A stretch of DNA of 64,000 nucleotides from Euryodendron excelsum (GCA_033060915.1 CM065387.1:44161501-44225500), one strand, 5' to 3'; numbered from the stretch's first letter, positions 11,855-23,921 are shown. The notes: generated by a model not told the origin, from the sequence alone. Program-made: numbers and translations.

Positions 11855-13318
11855 TCTAGGCCTAAATTGGTGGTTGATTAGTTGAATTTCAGTGTTAATT
11901 TAGTATTTTAACTCCTAAAATGCATTAAAACCCTTTTGTGCACTTCTTATAGGAATCAGAGCTTAAGACGAGGCAAACGGGCAAAAATTAAGATGACTGT
12001 TCGATCGGGCCAACAAACCAATCGATCGGCCGATCGAACGATCCATGGAACGTTTGATCGGCCGATTGATCGCCAGGCCCACTGATCGATCGGTAATCTC
12101 TGTTTAACCTTCTGTAGCAAACTTCAGAGAGGGCGTTTTTCCGATCGATCGACCGTTCAATCGGTGACGTCGGAACTCCCTCAACAAACGACACAAATGC
12201 AAACTTCAGAGACGTCGGTTTTGCGATCGATCGAGCGTTCGATTGCCATGACCATTTGATCGGCCGTTCGATTGGTCACCCTACCGATCGATCGGTCTGT
12301 ATAGAGTCTGTTTTTCTGCAGAGTATAAAAGCTGTATATACGAGAACAAAAGGTTTTGTGCGAGAATCTGCAGATCTGGACAGTAGGAGTAGCTTTTAAA
12401 GGGGAACTTTTGGATATTTTGTAAGGTTTTTAGTTAGATTTACTTTAAAGCTTTGTCATATTATCATTTATTACTCTTGGATCATTGTAAATGAATGTTC
12501 ATTTATGAAGTGAATATTTTGTTTCTCTATTTTCTTGTCATTTTCTTAGCAACCAAACACTAGTTCTACATAGTTTAATGGTGGATTTATCTTCATTTAT
12601 GCTCTTTGCCATGGATTTAAGTAGCTAAACATTCCTTGGATGTGGTTGTGAAGATCTACCAAGGATCTTCAAGGGTTGAAAATGAGATGCATGAACTTTA
12701 AAGCCATATTCTTAGCCTTCTATGGTTCCATTTGATTTAACATGAGATTCATTAGAAAAACTTGGATTCATAACCCCTATTGGCAATGTTTATGCACAAA
12801 TCAATATTTGGTATAAGTATTGCACATGTCTAAGTTTTGATTCTAGAGTGCTAGTCATAGATTTCATCTTTATGCTCAATCAAACATAAACCCACATTTT
12901 TATAGTCGACATTTTTTGGATCAAGAATCCAAGGTGCGATTCTTGATTTGAGTCATAAACCTCTCACTGGAAACCCTTGTTGTGAATTGGTGGATTGAAA
13001 TAACCATATCTAAGCTTTTTTCCTAATTACGTAAAACTAGATTTTATTGCCTTCATCAGTTATTAAGGTATTGTACTAACCATTGAACAACCATAATCTC
13101 AAAACCAACAAATTTTCGGTCTCTTTTATGTTAGAAAAAGAAAAGAATTTTCCTTTGCAATCCATCAAGATAAGTGCCTGTGCTAATTGAGCTTTGTTGC
13201 TATATTTGCAGAATTCTCTTAGGAGAGAATGACACTGAATTCTCCGGTTTTTCTACATCGTGACCTCCGTATTCTTGCGGAGTGACTCCGGTTGTGAAGC
13301 ACATCTGGAAGCGTATCA
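11831..13318 (+). repeat. TE-A2 3' LTR (1488 bp)
   Basis: Starts TGATTACTC, ends GCGTATCA, and is preceded by a polypurine tract. The GATC-palindrome cluster lies at about 11999-12296, with a perfect CCGATCGATCGG at 12284-12295. The TATA box is at 12324-12331. The U5 stem has arms CTCCG (13265) and CGGAG (13278). Confidence 0.88.
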
Positions 13319-13840
13319 CTATGCTAGGTTGATACACTTATATCTTTTCGATTTTTGTATTTTGGTATGTTCTTTTGCTTTCCTTGACATTTACTCTTAT
13401 GATAAGCATATCATTGTAATAACCATGTGGGTATTCCTTTGTGAGTATATGACCAATGAGGATTTCAATCAAAACTTAAAGGTTTGGGAATGCATAAGTG
13501 CGTTTTATTTGAGTTATATAGCATGATTCTTCACCCACACACTAGAAAATCTCTTTTGTATGTATTGTTGCATACTCTTGCATGTATTAGGAGTTAGGAG
13601 TGGCATCTAATGTTTACTTGAGTTGAATTATGCATGTTCTCCTTATTCTTATCTCTAATTGTAATTCACAAAGGGATGTTTATAGGTATCATCACTAGAA
13701 ACCCTCACGAGACACCACTCATCCGCTAAGGATTTCAAGATTTGGTGGATATGATAAATACATCTGTGTTCCTTACGAAAATGGAGTTTATCTTTTATTT
13801 AGTGTTTTGCTAGGGATTAGCAAAAAATAAGTTGACGGTG
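13319..13840 (+). mobile_element. TE-D internal 3' tail
   Basis: Resembles the end of the TE-C internal region (55770-56279) in landmarks: a GAGTATATG...GAGGATTT block near 13445, a GAGACACCACTCATCC block near 13709, then the hairpin arms TTTTGCTAG/TTAGCAAAA (13805-13825) and an eroded polypurine tract GTTGACGGTG ending at 13840. No gene is supported; the 88-aa ORF starting at 13260 straddles the A2/D junction and is not a gene. Confidence 0.65.
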
Positions 13841-15133
13841 TGATTACACTCCAAAAAGTGTAATTCTTAGTCCCTAAATAGTTTTAATTAGTTCAATGAG
13901 ATTAATTATACTCTTGTTTTAGCTTAATAATGCCCCTAATGATGTTTAATGGCCTGATTTATAGGTTTTGAACTTAGAAAGGGAGAAAGAAAGCTTCCAA
14001 TGGCTTCATGGTCATTTGACCATGCGCACGGTGTAGTTAACCATTCGCATGGTTAACAATCCATGTGCACGGTGGACCCAACTATGTGAACTCCTATAGA
14101 GATTTATCAAACTTCATAGAGGGGGTGTTTAGCATAGAAAGACCGTTCGTAAGATATTGTCAACTGTGCGCATGGTGGACCACCGTGCGCACGGTCTACA
14201 GACCCCTTGCTCTATTTTTGCCTATAAATTAGAATTAGATTTCTGCTAAAAAAATTGGGGTTCTCAGCTTTTTGTACTGAGTTTACTTAGATATAGTTAG
14301 TACTTGAGAGCATTGTAGAGGGAGAGAGTAGTATTTTCCTAGTTTTTCTTGTATTTGCTATCATTTTCCTTATATCCAAACATCACTTTCCTTGCAAATT
14401 AATACAAGATCTTCCAATTTTATTGCATTTCTACCATGGATTCAAGTAGCTAAACTCATCCTTGGGTACAATTGTAAAGATCAACCAAGGATCTTCAAGG
14501 GATTTTAATGGAAATATATGGATCTCATTGATTTATCTTAAGTTCTCTTTAATTCATCTTAATTGAGTGTAGATTTCTTAGAAAACCTAGATTCATAATC
14601 TCATTTGGCAATTTCTATGCACAATTTCACAATTGGTATAGGGATTGCAGAAATATATGGTTTGAATTTATGACTCTTTTCAATTGAACACTAATCTATT
14701 CTCAATTAAGTATGAATCCAAGGCTTTATAGTCTAAATCTTCTGAATCAAGTATCCATAGAGTGATATTTGATTTGAGTTATAAATTTCTCTATTGAAAC
14801 TCTTATTATGAATTGATTGATTGAATCAGTTGTATCCAAGCCTCATTAATTGCATTTAAATCTAGTTTTAATTGCTCGCATTTGTTGTTAATTTCTTTGC
14901 ATTAGTTTAGTTAACTCAATCTCTCAAACAATAAACGGTTTTTGGTCTATCTTTGGTCCAATTCCCCTTCATTTGCAATTTATTCTTAGTTAAATGAGTG
15001 TTAGTGAAATGCTAGTATCATATTAATTTCGATTCTTGATGAAATTGATTCTAGTACTCACCGATTTACACTTTAATCACGACACCCGTTCTTTTGCAGA
15101 AGCTTAACATACAAAATCTTAAGGAGCGATTCA
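13841..15133 (+). repeat. TE-D 3' LTR (1293 bp)
   Basis: Starts TGATTACACT, where the arms ATTACACT and AGTGTAAT form a stem, and ends GGAGCGATTCA. The U3 has its own palindrome cluster (14018-14205) with a perfect CCGTGCGCACGG at 14183-14194 and the shared CAAACTTCATAGAGGG at 14108. TATAAATT lies at 14223. The U5 resembles the other families. The 5' LTR is not in the window. Confidence 0.78.
14018..14205 (+). promoter_or_regulatory. U3 palindrome cluster of TE-D (CCGTGCGCACGG type)
   Basis: One perfect 12-mer at 14183-14194 plus several near copies (for example CATGCGCACGG at 14021). The cluster occupies the same place between LTR start and TATA box as the GATC cluster of TE-A, but with a different core. 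Confidence 0.6.
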
Positions 15134-16227
15134 CCCTATCAATATGAAAACTTGAAAATCCATTTAAGAAGATATTTAAATCTGAACATAGATATATCAT
15201 TTTAGATTGTTTATAATTAATATGGTAACTAAATCTCACCATATATCTGAATTCTTACAAATTATTTTCTTTTCAAAGAATTTTAATTTTATTCAAATTG
15301 AAACTTAGGCTAGATTTAAGTATCTATCTATACTATATATTATAGCAATACATTTTTAGGCCTTTGAACTTCAAATTCTTGATTCATTTTTCTCAAATTT
15401 TTGAATTTCAAAAATACGAAAATATAAATGTCGTAAAGCCATAGGCAATTTAATTAATATAGTAATATTTCTTGGATTGTCACCCTTTTAATATAGAAAC
15501 TTTAAAAGTCATTTAAGATAATTAAAATCTAAATATCAATATGTCATCATGAATTCTTTATAATGAATATAGTAGCTAAATCTAACAATCTATTTGAATT
15601 TCTATAAATAATACTCTTTTCAAAGAATTTTAACTTCATATATTTGTGATTTTTTTTTTTGTGGATTAGATTTTCTCAAACTTAATAAAGATGACCTTAA
15701 AAAGGTTAACAAGCATATAAAATAATAATTAATGGAGAAAATAAGCTGCTTTTACTTTGTGCGTTATGATTTTTTTAATGTGTATTGCAATATAGTTAAG
15801 ATCATGTATATATGCTTAAGTATAAGCCCATTAAAAATGAGCCCACGAAATATAGATCATGTAGCTAACAAAAAAGAAATGATTGACACGGTATACAAAT
15901 GAAAAAATTTTAGTGATGTTTCATTGCTAAAAAACATAATGACTTTTTATAATTCATTTATTCAATTATATTAAAACAATTACCCAAAAGAAGAAAGAAA
16001 AAATTCTAAAAAATCTGATACAGTTAAAGTATACAAACTTTCTATTATGTAGTTTTACAAACGGACATTATTTAAGCATGGAATTAAAAGATATATGTAT
16101 ACCTATTTTAACTACCGTATGAAAATTCAATTACTCTCATTTCATTATTAATTTGTATTCTCTTAAAGAATAAAGTGTAATTATATTGTTTTATTAATTT
16201 GAATGACTTTTTCTTGATAGATATTAT

Positions 16228-16269
<42 letters not shown>

Positions 16270-17013
16270 TTTATGAATTGAATCAATATATAATGGTGCC
16301 CTAGATTTAACTCTTTTTTTTTTATTTATAATTTTGTTTCTTTCTTTTCAATCCTGAGTATGCCCCAATAAACTTAATGTAGATGTTCCTAATAAACAAA
16401 TGTATATTAAAAGTGTGACTTATAATAGTAATGATGTAAATTTTCTTTCTATATTTTTTCTTTTTATGGCTATTAGAAAAGAAAAAATATTTTAAACATA
16501 TTTAATTATTTAATATCATATTTTAAATACACGATTTATAAAAAAAATATTTAAAAAACTAACTTATAATTCTATATTTATGATCCGTGCATATTACGGG
16601 TTCATTGATAGCATATTGTAACTCCTTTGATCCTAGCTAATTCCTATTCAACAGTACAACCACAGCATAACACTGTTGAATAGAAATAAGAGAACGTTTC
16701 AACTTTGAAGCCACAGAGAGGGGAATTAGATAACCAAACAAAGTTCAATTTTGAAGTCAAGGAAAGGGGAAATAAGAAAACCAAACATGAACTTTTAATT
16801 CATTCAAGAAAAGCATATCCTCTTACAATGATTGTTTTAAACAACACCTAAAAATGTGGCTTGAACTATACCACTTGCAAGGCCAGGCTCCAGGCTCAAT
16901 GGACTGATACCGCCACAGGCTCAAGCAAGTACCATCATTTTCGGGTTGATTTCTTATGCTAGGATTAGTGAAACAAAACAGATGCTTTCCCTCTATATAT
17001 GTCTTTTCCTTCC
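15134..17013. other. AT-rich intergenic region, downstream flank of the polygalacturonase gene
   Basis: No gene is supported. It contains two diverged direct copies of a roughly 160-bp segment (15134-15295 and 15478-15640) and a TG microsatellite (16230-16265). The polygalacturonase 3' UTR should lie in about 16800-17013, since the stop codon is at 17014-17016 on the minus strand. Confidence 0.6.
16230..16265. repeat. (TG)n microsatellite
   Basis: About 17 to 18 uninterrupted TG units in AT-rich intergenic DNA. Confidence 0.95.
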
Positions 17014-19701
17014 CTACAAGCAGCTTGTGGGATTGACTAAACCAGCAGCAGTTCCTCCGGCATTAACACATGAAGCTTGGGCAGGTTGATTCCTATAGGT
17101 GATGGCTACATCTTCCAACCTTATCCTGCTGCATGGATATTGTTTGCTACAATCAAATTTCACAGCTACTTCTGTTGCTGATGACCCATGAATGTCTTGA
17201 TATGTCACCTCGCTAATCTGTACACCCGATACCTGCATGCGAAGCAAAAATTTAGAACAAAAGTAGTTAGTTTTTCAAGTTCTTGGAAGAAGGGCATAAA
17301 CTATTATGCCCAGGCACTAATGCTAATTATTGTTTTAAACCAGACTCAAATAAGCCTTCTTGAGGTCAAGTTGGGCTTTCATATAGGGATTAGGGGGAAG
17401 AGGTTCATCATTCAGTTTCATTTCTTCCACAAACATCCTTAAGAAACCTTACCTGATTGGGGCAATTTTCGTTGCCCGGGCAGTAATTTTGGTCGATGAT
17501 GACGGGGTTTTGGACATTAACCATAGTAACATGCTGGAAGAGCACACCCCTAACAAATCCATTGCTAGGCCTGCCCCATGTCTTTATCCTCACACCATTT
17601 TGTGTACCCGTAAACGTAACCGTTTTAACTGTAACATTTTGCACACCAGCTTCTTGCAACTCCTGGCCGAGACTCCCAATGCTGTACCAACCACAAAAAC
17701 ACAATTAAACATGCATCATCATCGTATATATATATATATACACATACATTAACCAAATGCAATACATGAGTATTCAGTCATTGGAATTGTATATATAACT
17801 CTTACCTAATGCCATGGCCAGGGCCGCAGGCAATGTTCTCAATCCACAAATTTCTAGTGCCTGGACCTATTGAGATACAATCGTCCCCAGTAGCAATCTT
17901 GGAGTTCAAAATTGTGATGCCTGAAGATGATGCAACGTGAATGCCATCTGTGTTTGGGCTGTTGCCCGAGGCTGAGACCTTCACTCCCTGTAGCTTGACA
18001 TTGTTGCAGCTGTTGATGACAATATGGAACATCTGACTGTTTAGCGAAGTTAATCCTCTGACAACGACGTTGTTCGAGTTGCTAAATTCTAGTGTCTGCA
18101 GTTATGCACAAAGGAAATGCAATTACCTCAATGATCTAAAATTGCCCCAAAAAAATAAAAAAGGAAGAAGAAGAAGAAGAAGAAGAATTCTATTAAGAAA
18201 GATTGTTTTACAGGTGCCCAACAAGGGCCACTAATAACTATTCAATCAACTCATTCGTTATAGCATATGAAATTACTAGGACCCAAAAGGCAAGATAACA
18301 TGGCCTAAGCAAATAGTTGACCTTTGAAACTTGTAAAACTAGCTTACAAGTAATGTTAGGAATATAGAATCTCTGCTGCAATAATATGAGATCTTGTTGA
18401 CTGGGTCTCTGACTTTTTGTATCAGGTTCATTGAGTTAAAACCAAGCTTTATGACACTATAGAATACAAATACGTATGGATCCGCTAAACCCAAAATTGG
18501 ACCAAAGGGTTTCAGTTTAATTTTCAGAACTCGGAAGTGTTTTCAAAACCAAAGATTAGTTTAAATCAGAATGGAAGTAGTATTTAAAATCACCGCTATT
18601 AAATTTCTATTGGTTTTTTCCCTAATGGAATGGTGGGATTAGATAGAATTAAGATCTCAAAATGGAATTTGATATGTTTAGAATGAATGGAATTTAAAAT
18701 GAGATTTGATTTGGTAGGACTTGAAAAGAAAAAAAAAATATCTTCAAATCCTTTGAAAATGGTTAGATTTTATGGGAATTGAAACTTAAAAAAGTCTAAT
18801 TACCCATATTGCCCTTATTTTTTTTAAAAGTTTTTATTTCTTAACCTAATCTAGGAGCATGATTGTCTACAAAGTTATTTTCTTTTCAACTATTAAGCAA
18901 ACCAAACAGAAAAAAAAAAAAAAAGGAATCCTCATAAATCCAATCCTTTTAATTCCGATTATATCCAATCACAAAAAAAAAAAAAAAATTCTTAGAAATC
19001 CTTTCCTTTCCTTTCCCATTTTGAATTCCAATTCCTACACGAATTTGGTTTCAAACTGAGGGTAAAAGACCCAGAAAATGTAAGTGGACCAAAATGGGAA
19101 ATTTTTTAGAATTAGGGCAAATGGCAATGTATTTAAAATTTGCAGTTTTCCTTGATACCCCGTTTTCTTATGACTGTGGCGTCCTTCTAGTGAAAGGACT
19201 GAACTGTCCCAAACAAGGTAAAAGGGGTACTGACGTAGAAAAACGACAGCATAGTCTTTTAACATACCGTAGCTCCACCAGGACAACTCTGACCGGAGGC
19301 CTTGCAAGCCCACAAACCAGTTCCTTGACCATCAAGGGTTCCACCATAGATGGAAACTCCGTTGACTTGCTCAAACACGAGCCAGTTACCGCCATTTCCG
19401 AGAACACGATAATCCGAGGGAGCTACAAGAGTGCCGGCAATAAGAATGGTGATGGCGCTGTTCTTGCATTGGCCACCGAAGATTGTTTTTCCAAGCAAGT
19501 ACCTTCCCCGCGGCACAGAGATTGTGGCCGACTTTGTCGAGCTACAAGCTGCAGCCCATGCACTGAGGAAGGACTGGGTTGAGTCAGACTTGCCATCTCC
19601 TTTGGCTCCAAATGTAACCACATTATAGGTTGTCGCAGTTGCTAATGATTGATAGAAGAAGATGAAGAGAAGTGTGAGAATAAGAGAAGTCATTGGCACC
19701 A

Positions 19702-19702
<1 letters not shown>
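17014..19702 (-). CDS. Secreted polygalacturonase, glycoside hydrolase family 28 (4 exons, 390 aa)
   Basis: Coding exons on the minus strand are 19702-19268, 18095-17806, 17681-17453 and 17232-17014. They total 1173 nt, all introns have GT..AG ends, and the phase is kept throughout. The protein hydrolyses alpha-1,4 galacturonan of pectin in the cell wall. Residues 1-23 form a hydrophobic signal peptide ([16 protein letters not shown]...). The mature protein starts near [17 protein letters not shown]. All four family motifs are intact: NTD at 193-195, GDD at 215-217, GHG at 238-240 and RIK at 273-275. These supply the three catalytic aspartates and the substrate-binding Arg/Lys. The length is typical of the family. 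The first intron is long (1172 nt) and A/T-rich; the others are 124 and 220 nt. The protein ends at PTSCL. I cannot tell endo- from exo-acting or the tissue of expression from sequence alone. Confidence 0.95.
18096..19267 (-). other. Large first intron of the polygalacturonase gene
   Basis: Donor ACG|GTATGT at 19267 and acceptor CTGCAG|ACAC at 18096. It contains a GAA run (about 18163-18186), several A runs (for example 18910-18924 and 18973-18987), and repeated GGAATT/AAATCC-type words near 18630-19040 that might be a decayed small transposon. I could not define ends for one. Confidence 0.75.

Positions 19703-19706
<4 letters not shown>

Positions 19707-19760
<54 letters not shown>
19707..19760 (-). 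repeat. (CT)27 microsatellite forming most of the polygalacturonase 5' UTR
   Basis: The plus strand shows 27 AG units, so the gene strand has 27 CT units ending 4 bases before the start codon (19702). Confidence 0.95.
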
Positions 19761-19765
<5 letters not shown>

Positions 19766-19793
19766 GGTGAGAAGTTGATGCGGTTAGAGGGGG

Positions 19794-19802
19794 TATATAT
19801 AG
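19794..19802 (-). promoter_or_regulatory. TATA box of the polygalacturonase gene
   Basis: ACTATATATACCC on the minus strand. A start of transcription about 30 bp downstream would fall near 19765, leaving a leader of about 60 nt, nearly all CT repeat. Confidence 0.6.
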
Positions 19803-19805
19803 TGT

Positions 19806-21040
19806 TTGAATGCCATGTTCAGGGGAATAAAAATTTGTAAACAATACGCTGGCCGAATTTGGGAGGCATGTACACTTTCCTTCATTTTATAGGTCATACT
19901 TCCAAAACTGCCCTTGGCATGGAAGAAAGTGATTTTCGAATTTTAATTGCCTATATGGTTATGCTATACACGTACCCTAAATTGTAACGAAAGATTGATT
20001 CTCAAATGAGAGCTTTCAAGCCTAAGATATGAGAAAGGGGGACTAGTATCCTTTCCATTTCATAGTCCAACTAGATATCTTCATTCAATTGATTGAGAAG
20101 TTAATACATATCTAAAAAAAATATAGGGTTAGGATGAGTTTACTCAAAATTTATTAAGCAATAAATGATTTTATTGTTATACATATAAAAAAACAAATTT
20201 TAATGTCAAACGATATAATTTTGGTAAGACATGATAAAAGGCTCATCTAGGTGGTTGATTGAATGAATGGAGATTTTCATTCCATTCCAACCATGGAATC
20301 AAGATAAAAAAATTTATACTAAATTTCTTCGTAGAGTGATGTGATTGAATCAAAACTTTTCATATATATGGTTACAAATCTTTATAGATTACATTCATAT
20401 AATCAATATTCAACTCTTATAATTTTTCAACTAAACTTCACTTTTTATTCTAATCATTTACCAACGTGATGGCCTTCCTCACGTCATGAGCACTGATAAA
20501 CAGTGTATTATATCTAACAAATGCAATATAAGGCAATAATTAAGAAGGTCAACGATAGGTGAGCACATGTATGGCAAGGGCGTTTTAGGAATGCGAGTAA
20601 ATTTATGGAAGGATTTGAAACAGAAGGAAAGAAGGAAGCATGCATGCATATGGTAGTTGCTTGGGAAATCAGAATTTTATAAGTACGGAAAGAAGACGAC
20701 CATTAACGTGACATGGCAAACATCCCCACCACCTCCCTTCCCTTTTTCTCTGGTGTAGTTTATGTTCTACATTTTGTGTTTATATGTATATTTATATACA
20801 TATATGGCACTTTTAATTGCTTAAAGCGCAAGAATATTAGAAAGCCTCCAATCCCTGCTATGGCCGTCACTTCCTTGTAAACCTGATTTTCCTTTATCTA
20901 TTAGTTAAATTATCCAAACCTCCTTCTCCTCTTCTTCTTTGTAGTATCATTTTTATACAATTATCATCACTACTACTACAATCATGAATCATTAACTATT
21001 GTGCATACTCAATATTGACAGTCACATATCAGAAAATAAG
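19806..21040. other. Upstream region of the polygalacturonase gene
   Basis: No gene is supported. It is A/T-rich with pyrimidine-rich patches and presumably contains the distal promoter. A second TATA-like stretch (about 20790-20810) has no coding sequence near it. Confidence 0.5.
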
Positions 21041-22346
21041 TAACACAACATTGCAATTTATGGTGGGCATATTTTGGTTTATTGCATTTAGTAAATTATT
21101 ATTTGAAGAAATTCTGGATCAAGAATAGAACATCAATTTGTCTCAACCATGCAGCTTGATATACATGAGCTCATGTGCTGGTGAATATTCTACGATTTAT
21201 AAAATTTCATAATCACTAATTAGAATATATATATATATATATATATATATATGCTTAGATGCACAGAACCAGGAGAAATTGTAGATGATGCATATGGATA
21301 ATGGAGCTGCTTTCTTATCTAATCAATCATTTAGGATATCGTAGTCGTCTCCATGACTTCAGGTCCTGATTTGGGATGGGCTTCTCTCGCTTCCACGTGG
21401 CAGAATTTGGTTAATAACTTAGGGTTAGATTGCTATCAATCATAGTAAGCCATGTGCACCAAGAACCAAAGTAATTAATTATAAAGGAAAAAATAAATAT
21501 AAAATGAAACGAACTGGGCTCCATGTTAGCTTGCTTATAATTTCCACCAGTAGCATTAAATGCCAAAGATTTTGTTTAATAACTAATCCAAAACATAGTT
21601 TATGACATTATGAGAGTTAGAGAATAATTCCTTCATCTTAGATGCACTAAAAGGCTTGTCATTTGGGTGTCCTTTCCATGATAAATTTTCGTCATCCACT
21701 TGTTCTGTCCATGTTCATGCATTTGAATATTGCGATGATGAAAACCATTCTGAAATTAGGTCAATGTAAGAATAGTTGGATGATCATGGTCACGCCAGAA
21801 TTCCCTGTTTAATGATTAAGAGTTTAATGTTAGACTTGATTAATTAATGTAATGGCCATGTGAAGAACTGTTTTAGTTGGTACTTTATTTGTTCATAACC
21901 GCAAAATCAAATCCCATGTGCGAGTTCATTGATAAGGGCAACGAAAATGTAGACTTTGTTTTTAATTAAATGTATGGTACAATGGTTATGGTACTCTTAA
22001 GGCCGTAACTACAGGTATGTGGAGGAGGTTAATCATTTTTTTAATTAATTCATGTAATTTCAATGATTGCTTTCTCGCCTTTTAAGTTTAAAGGTCAGAC
22101 TTAAGGAATAAATCTTGCAGTTCCATTATGCAACTCCTTCTTTGTCGTTCGACTCACATGAAAGTTGAATCGTTAATTATATTCTATTTATTTCTTTTTT
22201 AGCAAGGAGTTTTAGAGAATAAAAAACCATTGGAGACTTATTTGATAGCATGTTGCTTATCATTTGATTCTATCTGAGGATCTATTGGTGGCAAATGTTA
22301 TACACATTATTTATTTGTTTTGTCTGTTTGGAAAAGCTAAGCTTCA
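21041..22346. repeat. Duplicated segment, copy I (paralogue of 42006-43264 plus 57745-57821)
   Basis: The most similar part is 21337-21484 against 42335-42485, with only scattered single-base differences by eye. Copy I has no insertions at the places where copy II carries the LINE (about 21040), TE-C (about 22265) and the CACTA end (about 22338). It therefore serves as the empty-site reference for all three. It carries no supportable gene. Confidence 0.85.
21225..21252. repeat. (TA)n microsatellite
   Basis: About 14 AT units, absent from the equivalent place of copy II near 42243. Confidence 0.9.
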
Positions 22347-22590
22347 TAAAATTAGTCAAATAAGAGGAGAAGAGTACTATCAAACCTCAACATTAGAGGC
22401 CACGGCAAACAAGCAATAGAGAACACTTAAGCATTCTCATTAAACATAAACACCAGAATTTGAGATTAAGGCTAAGTTGAGCTTGAATGACACATTTGTT
22501 TGTTGCATACCTGGGGATATGAGTGAAAAACAAATTTTTTCTGGAAGGAAAATTTTTAAATACTAGTTATGAACATGAGAGAGAAATTTC

Positions 22591-22609
22591 ACCTCTCTCT
22601 CTGTCTCTG

Positions 22610-22689
<80 letters not shown>
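22591..22689. repeat. (CT)n microsatellite, about 100 bp
   Basis: Nearly pure CT, with a few GT interruptions at its left end. The serine/leucine repeat ORF across it is an artefact. Confidence 0.95.
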
Positions 22690-22691
<2 letters not shown>

Positions 22692-22948
22692 ATGTGGACC
22701 AAAGATATTTATGTTAACAACCCAAAACTCTAATTAATTCTATTTCTTTTTTGTCTTTGATACAAAAAAAAAAAAACCACTTTTTATGGTCATGAGATAC
22801 AAAGTCTACATTCAAGAGTCAAGAATTCGTATGGTTAGAGAATATAATCTAATGTATGTATGCTTAACCCACATCGGTTTGAATTGACTTCTTCCTCTTC
22901 ACTTTTGTAATATACTAATTCAATATACAATTCTTCTTTCTCTCAACA

Positions 22949-22960
22949 TGGTATCAGAGC
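22949..22960 (+). promoter_or_regulatory. Primer binding site, initiator tRNA-Met
   Basis: TGGTATCAGAGC is complementary to the 3' end of plant initiator tRNA-Met and sits immediately after the LTR end CAACA. Confidence 0.85.
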
Positions 22961-23147
22961 TAGATTTTGAAGGGCCTTCTCCTCTTGGGACCGCTCAGTT
23001 CATACTCTCAGCTCACATATCCACGCTTTGCGTGAGGGAGGGTGTGAGTGAAATCTCACATTGCTCGGATACGAAGGTCATCACTTCCATATTTGCCCTT
23101 GGACAACCCTCACCTTGCAAGCCAATTTTCAAAGTTGAGTTAGGCTC

Positions 23148-23795
23148 ATGGGTTCTCCAACATGGTATAGTAAAACTGTACCTACTCTTCTCAAAACCAA
23201 TGCTCGACTCGCTCCTCTAGATGGCATACCTCTCTTTGATGTTACTCTCTGCCGTCAATTGGTTGACAATCTCATCTATCTCACTATCACTCGTTCTGAT
23301 ATGTTAAGGGTACTCTGTTTCAAGGGCTTCAATACTTTGCTCATTCTTCTCTTGAGCTCCGTGCCTACTCTGATGTCGATTGGGCTGCTTCTTCTTGGGT
23401 GACAGACCTATCTCTTGGCATAGAAAGAAGCACACTTTTATCGCTCTCTCTAGCACTAAGGCTAAATATTAAGCTCTTGCTGATACTATTCAAAAGCTTC
23501 TTGGGTTGCGGAGCTATTCAAGGATCTTGGTGTTGTTCATTCTACAGCTACCACACTATGTTGTGACAATCAAATTGCTATTTTGATGGCTCCCAATGAT
23601 GTCTTTCATAATCGTACCAAGCATATCAAGACTGACTGTCATTTTATACATCAACATCTAATCCATGGTACTCTCAATCTTCATTTTGTATCTTCTGCCG
23701 ATCAGACTACTGATATCTTCACCAAAGCCCATCCACCTGGTCGTTTTCAAGATTTAGTTTCTAAACTCAAGTTGGTTTCCACTCTACCATCTTAA
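23148..23795 (+). pseudogene. Ty1/copia reverse transcriptase end and RNase H, broken
   Basis: The first fragment reads DGIPLFDVTLCRQLVDNLIY (near 23220-23280), the copia segment after the catalytic domain. Then come frame-shifted RNase H pieces (AYSDVDWAAS, SSTKAKY). The final open stretch, 23583-23795, carries FHNRTKHIKTDCHFI and TDIFTKA, the hallmark copia C-terminus. At least one frameshift and one stop are present. Gag, protease and integrase are absent. Confidence 0.8.
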
Positions 23796-23921
23796 GTTTG
23801 CAGCGGGATGTTAGAGAATATAATGTAATGTATGTATGCTTATCCCATATCGGTTAAGATAGACTTCTTTTCTTCTCTTTTGTAATATAAATAAACTAGT
23901 TATGTACTCAATAATACACCA

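Larger units (their letters stand above)
9596..13318 (+). mobile_element. TE-A2: 3' portion of a second Athila-like TE-A element
   Basis: Collinear with 5231-8983: the end of the env-position ORF, the noncoding tail, polypurine tract and 3' LTR. It lacks pol inside the window because a TE-B LTR and TE-A1 separate it from its 5' half, which I predict lies to the left. Its right edge (13318) abuts TE-D internal sequence, so A2 was itself inserted into a TE-D element. Confidence 0.8.
22832..23921 (+). mobile_element. Short-LTR Ty1/copia remnant (about 1.1 kb)
   Basis: The LTR-like ends at 22832-22948 (117 bp) and 23809-23921 share the block TTAGAGAATATAAT..AATGTATGTATGC and GTAATATA motifs. The primer site TGGTATCAGAGC (22949-22960) directly after the first LTR matches the 3' end of initiator tRNA-Met. 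A purine tract GCAGCGGGA precedes the second LTR. Only the C-terminal part of pol remains between them. No clear target duplication is visible. Confidence 0.8.

Noticed and set aside
18590..19040. A MITE in the first intron of the polygalacturonase gene
   Set aside because: GGAATT/AAATCC-like words recur, but I could not find matching terminal inverted repeats or a target duplication.
19423..19623. Overlapping ORFs on both strands over polygalacturonase exon 1 (also 17188-17752)
   Set aside because: Shadows of the real exons; the minus-strand frame with GH28 motifs and valid splice sites accounts for the sequence.
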